This document shows positions 7,346-10,000 of a stretch of 10,000 bases of DNA, piece after piece. The stretch covers positions 162,501 to 172,500 of the forward strand of contig JAXCGZ010016997.1 in NCBI GenBank assembly GCA_037179515.1, written 5' to 3'. Both the position numbers and the translations under genes were made by a program. Source of the DNA: Halocaridina rubra. Lineage: Eukaryota > Arthropoda > Malacostraca > Decapoda > Atyidae. Each line of letters begins with the position of its first letter. Position 1 is the first letter of the stretch. The notes under the pieces were generated by a model that saw only the letters and a list, made by a program, of their open reading frames with translations, searched no databases and was not told the origin of the DNA.

Positions 7346-10000
7346 TTAGTCATACTTATCATACCTGTCCTTAAAACTATGGATTGAGATAGCATTAACT
7401 ACCTCCTCGCTTAGCCAATTCCAATTATCAACTACTCTTACACTGAAAAAGTATTTCCTTACATCCTGCAAAGAAGTTTTCTTACGAAGCTTCAAACTAT
7501 GACCTCTAGTTCTAGAGTCAGCCATATCAAAATATCGATCCCTATCCACTCAATCATAACCATGAAGGAATTTAAGGACTGTCACCATATCCCCCCTCAC
7601 TCTTCTAGCTTCCAGTGATGGTAAGTGTAATTCCCTCAGCCTCTCATCATAACTGAGATTGCGTATTTCTGGCACCAGTTTCGTGGCATGTCTTTGAACT
7701 TTTTCAAGCTTAGCTATGTGCTTTTTCAAGTGCGGATTCCAAAAGAGGGCTGCATATTCGAGTTTTCGCCTCACATAGGTTACATAAATATTTCTGAACA
7801 TTTCCTTCTCCATGTGCCTGAAGGCTACCCTTACATTTGATAAGAATGCATATGCTGCCGTTACTATGCCACTTATATGTATTTCTGGAGACAAATCTGC
7901 CAGTATGTTTACTCCTAGATCTCTCTCATTTTCTGTCTCTTGAAGTTGTACTCCAGCCACCGAGTAGTCAAGCTTGGGCCTTCTTGCACTTGTACCCATT
8001 CTCATTACCTTACATTTTGAAGTATTGAATTTCATTAGCCACTTTTCTGACCACTCATGCCGATTATTTAGATCCTCCTGAAGTTCTCTACCATTGTTCT
8101 CGTTTTTTACTTTCTTCACAATCTTTGCATCATCTGCAAACATATTCATGAATGAATTTACAGACTCTGGTAGGTCATTTACATATACAAGTAACAAAAG
8201 CGGCCCTAAAACTGAACCCTGTGGAACTCCACTACTAACTCTTCTCCATTCAGACACTGAGTGCCTTACTCTAACCCTCTGTTCCCTTCATTCTAAGTAA
8301 GTTTTTATCCATTCCAAAACATTTCCACCTATTCTAGCCATTGATTGCAGCTTCCTAATAAGTCTCCCATGTGGAACAGTGTCAAACGCTTTCTGGAAGT
8401 CTAGGAATATGCAATATGCCCAGCTCTCTTTTTCCTGTAAGATTTGGCTTACCTCATCATAAAATTCTAATAAGTTTGTTACTGTTGATCTACCTTCTCT
8501 GAAGCCATGTTGCCTCACTGACAAAAAGTTGAAGGATTCCAAGTGAAGAGAGATATATTTCCTTAGTAGTTTCTCCATAACTTTGCAAACTATGCTGGTC
8601 AAGGAAACTGGTCTATAGTTCAGAGCCGTATCCCTCCTTCCCCTTTTGAAGATAGGTATCACATTTGCTTGTTTCCAGCATCTTGGAATATCCCCTGACT
8701 CCAGTGACTCCTTAAATATGATACTTAGTGCCACTGATATTGTGTTTGCCCATTTTTTAAGCACATGAGGGGATATGTCATCAGGACCTGTAGCTTTATG
8801 AACATCTAAATCCATCAGCGCTTTGCATACCTCTGTGGCTGTAAGGTTGATGTTCTCTAATACCGGCCCTTGAGCTTCTATCACTGCAATCTGAGGGGGT
8901 GGGGTATTTTCTACTGTAAGTACTGACTGAAACTCCTTGTTCAATTCTTTGCAGATCTCTTCATCCGTCTCAGTGATGCTTCCATCCGCTCTCTTTAGCC
9001 TTAAAACCTGTTCTTTTACCTTCAGTTTTCCTCTGATAAAGCTGTGGAAAAGCTTGGGATTTTCTTTAGCCTTCCTGGTGATGTCCCTCTCATAGTCTCT
9101 CTCTGCCTCTCTCCTTTTACTTAGGTAGTCATTTCTTGCTCTTTTGTAGGTTTGCCAGGCATTTATGTTTTTTCTCCTCCTATACCTTTTCCAGCATTTG
9201 TCTCTCCACTCCTTAGCTCTTTTACACCCATTATCGAACCATTTCTCTCTGGCATGAATTACACCTACTTTGGTGACAGGTATGCAGCAATCTACTATCT
9301 TCCCATATTTCTCACAAAAGATGTCATACATTTCTTGTACAGATTTGTTGTAAAATAAGTTTCTCCAGTCAATAACTGCAAAAAGCTCATTCATTTTGAT
9401 GTAATCTCCTTTCGGATAGTTCCTCCTCATGTCCTCAGTGCCTCTACTCTCAGGAAGAATATCTTCAATGATATACTCCATCAACAACACACAGTAGTCA
9501 CTCTTTCCAATTGGTGGTTCATACTCAATTTTTTCAATATCCAACACATTATCTGTGAACACTAGATCAAGTAGTGATGGCTCATCCCCACCTCTGGCCC
9601 TTGTTGGTTCCATTACATGTTGGTGTAGGAAATTCCCTTGTACGCAATCTAGGAATCTTGCCCCGAATGAGTCCTCACCACTGTGTGGGTCAAGATTTAT
9701 CCAATCTATCTCTTTATGATTAAAGTCTCCCATAATCAAAATCCTACATTTTTTTCCCCGTGCCATGTTAACAACTGAGTTTATGACTTCAATAATACCT
9801 ATATGACTTTCCTCATAAACTTCAAGCCTATTTTGGTTCCTTGGTGGGTTGTATACAACAGTTATTATAATGCTCTCTGACCCAGTATTTATGCGAGCAA
9901 CAAGAAATTCCTTGAACTCACTTTCTATAGCCAAGTTTATTTCTTCGACTTGAATCCTTTCACTTATGAGCAGTGCTATCCCTCCACCAGTCCTCTCAGA
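7346..10000 (-). pseudogene. LINE endonuclease/reverse transcriptase, copy 4, two nonsense codons
   Basis: The frame is open at the window edge (10000) and spans 884 codons before the family TAA at 7346-7348. It is broken only by TGA at 8288-8290 (Gly GGA in the other copies) and TGA at 7550-7552 (Arg AGA in the others). Domains from the N-terminal side: APE endonuclease with RTGGGIALLI at the edge, YNPP, GDFN (9719-9730), a PSLLDLVFTDN segment and GKSDY (Tyr codon 9494-9496), where the family has a catalytic His; a linker rich in Lys/Arg; reverse transcriptase with LDVHKATGPDDISPH, NYRPVSLTS, HGFREGRSTV, LDFQKAFD (Asp at 8399-8401), GVPQGSVLGPLL and FADDA (Asp pair 8129-8134); then the C-terminal region. 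The TTG at 9934 is an internal Leu, not a start. Loss of His and two stops make this copy inactive on its own. Confidence 0.93.

Larger units (their letters stand above)
7269..10000 (-). mobile_element. LINE copy 4, the most complete copy, minus strand, 5' end outside window
   Basis: On the minus strand this copy carries most of an APE-type endonuclease, the complete reverse transcriptase, the C-terminal domain, a 3' UTR, the stem-loop and one terminal 14-mer (7269-7282). Unlike the three plus-strand copies it is not followed by (CA)n; the next bases on the minus strand are ATGTAATTTC. It defines what the truncated copies lack. It points towards the inverted repeat, opposite in orientation to copies 1-3. 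Confidence 0.93.

Noticed and set aside
7550..8290. Both stops in copy 4 are TGA, which might suggest recoding of UGA
   Set aside because: The codons are Gly and Arg in other copies, each one substitution from TGA, and copy 2 has TAG and TAA lesions as well. Ordinary decay explains them.

Overview
This window is non-host, repeat-dominated eukaryotic DNA. I see no host protein-coding gene, tRNA, rRNA, CRISPR array or bacterial operon. It holds four copies of one non-LTR retrotransposon (LINE) family, very long simple repeats (roughly 1.1 kb of pure or nearly pure microsatellite) and a large imperfect inverted repeat. Very long (CT)n, (TA)n, (CA)n and (AAT)n tracts beside a CR1/L2/Jockey-type LINE fit a decapod crustacean, perhaps a penaeid shrimp. 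Other SSR-rich invertebrates such as molluscs are not excluded, and the organism call is an inference only.

Layout. Bases 1-4162 hold three LINE copies head to tail on the plus strand. Copy 1 (1-1474) is cut by the left window edge, and its visible reading frame is open to its natural stop. Copy 2 (about 1503-3051) is 5'-truncated, with two frameshifts and three nonsense codons. Copy 3 (about 3116-4162) is more strongly 5'-truncated, with one frameshift. Each copy ends in the same 33-nt stem-loop, then one or two copies of the 14-mer AATTAGGTAATCAC, then a (CA)n tract. Copies 2 and 3 begin directly at the end of the (CA)n tail of the copy before them. After copy 3 come (CA)n, (TA)n, about 440 bp of complex sequence, a 316-bp (AAT)n tract and about 250 bp of plain sequence.

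Bases about 5322-7244 form an imperfect inverted repeat around a 169-bp spacer (6013-6181). The arms carry (CT)n and (AG)n at matching positions. The right arm is longer because it has a duplicated 83-bp unit and two large (TA)n expansions. LINE copy 4 (minus strand, 7269 to beyond 10000) abuts the outer end of the right arm. It is the most complete copy, with most of an APE-type endonuclease, the full reverse transcriptase and the C-terminal domain. It carries two TGA nonsense codons and a Tyr in place of the catalytic His of the endonuclease SDH motif.

Function. The intact family would encode one endonuclease/reverse-transcriptase protein that copies its own RNA by target-primed reverse transcription. 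The conserved 3' stem-loop and terminal repeat are the likely recognition tail. None of the four visible copies can be shown to be active. The most interesting signals are the (CA)n-linked LINE chain, the conserved 3' tail structure, and the inverted repeat whose left arm may preserve a pre-insertion version of the copy 4 target site.
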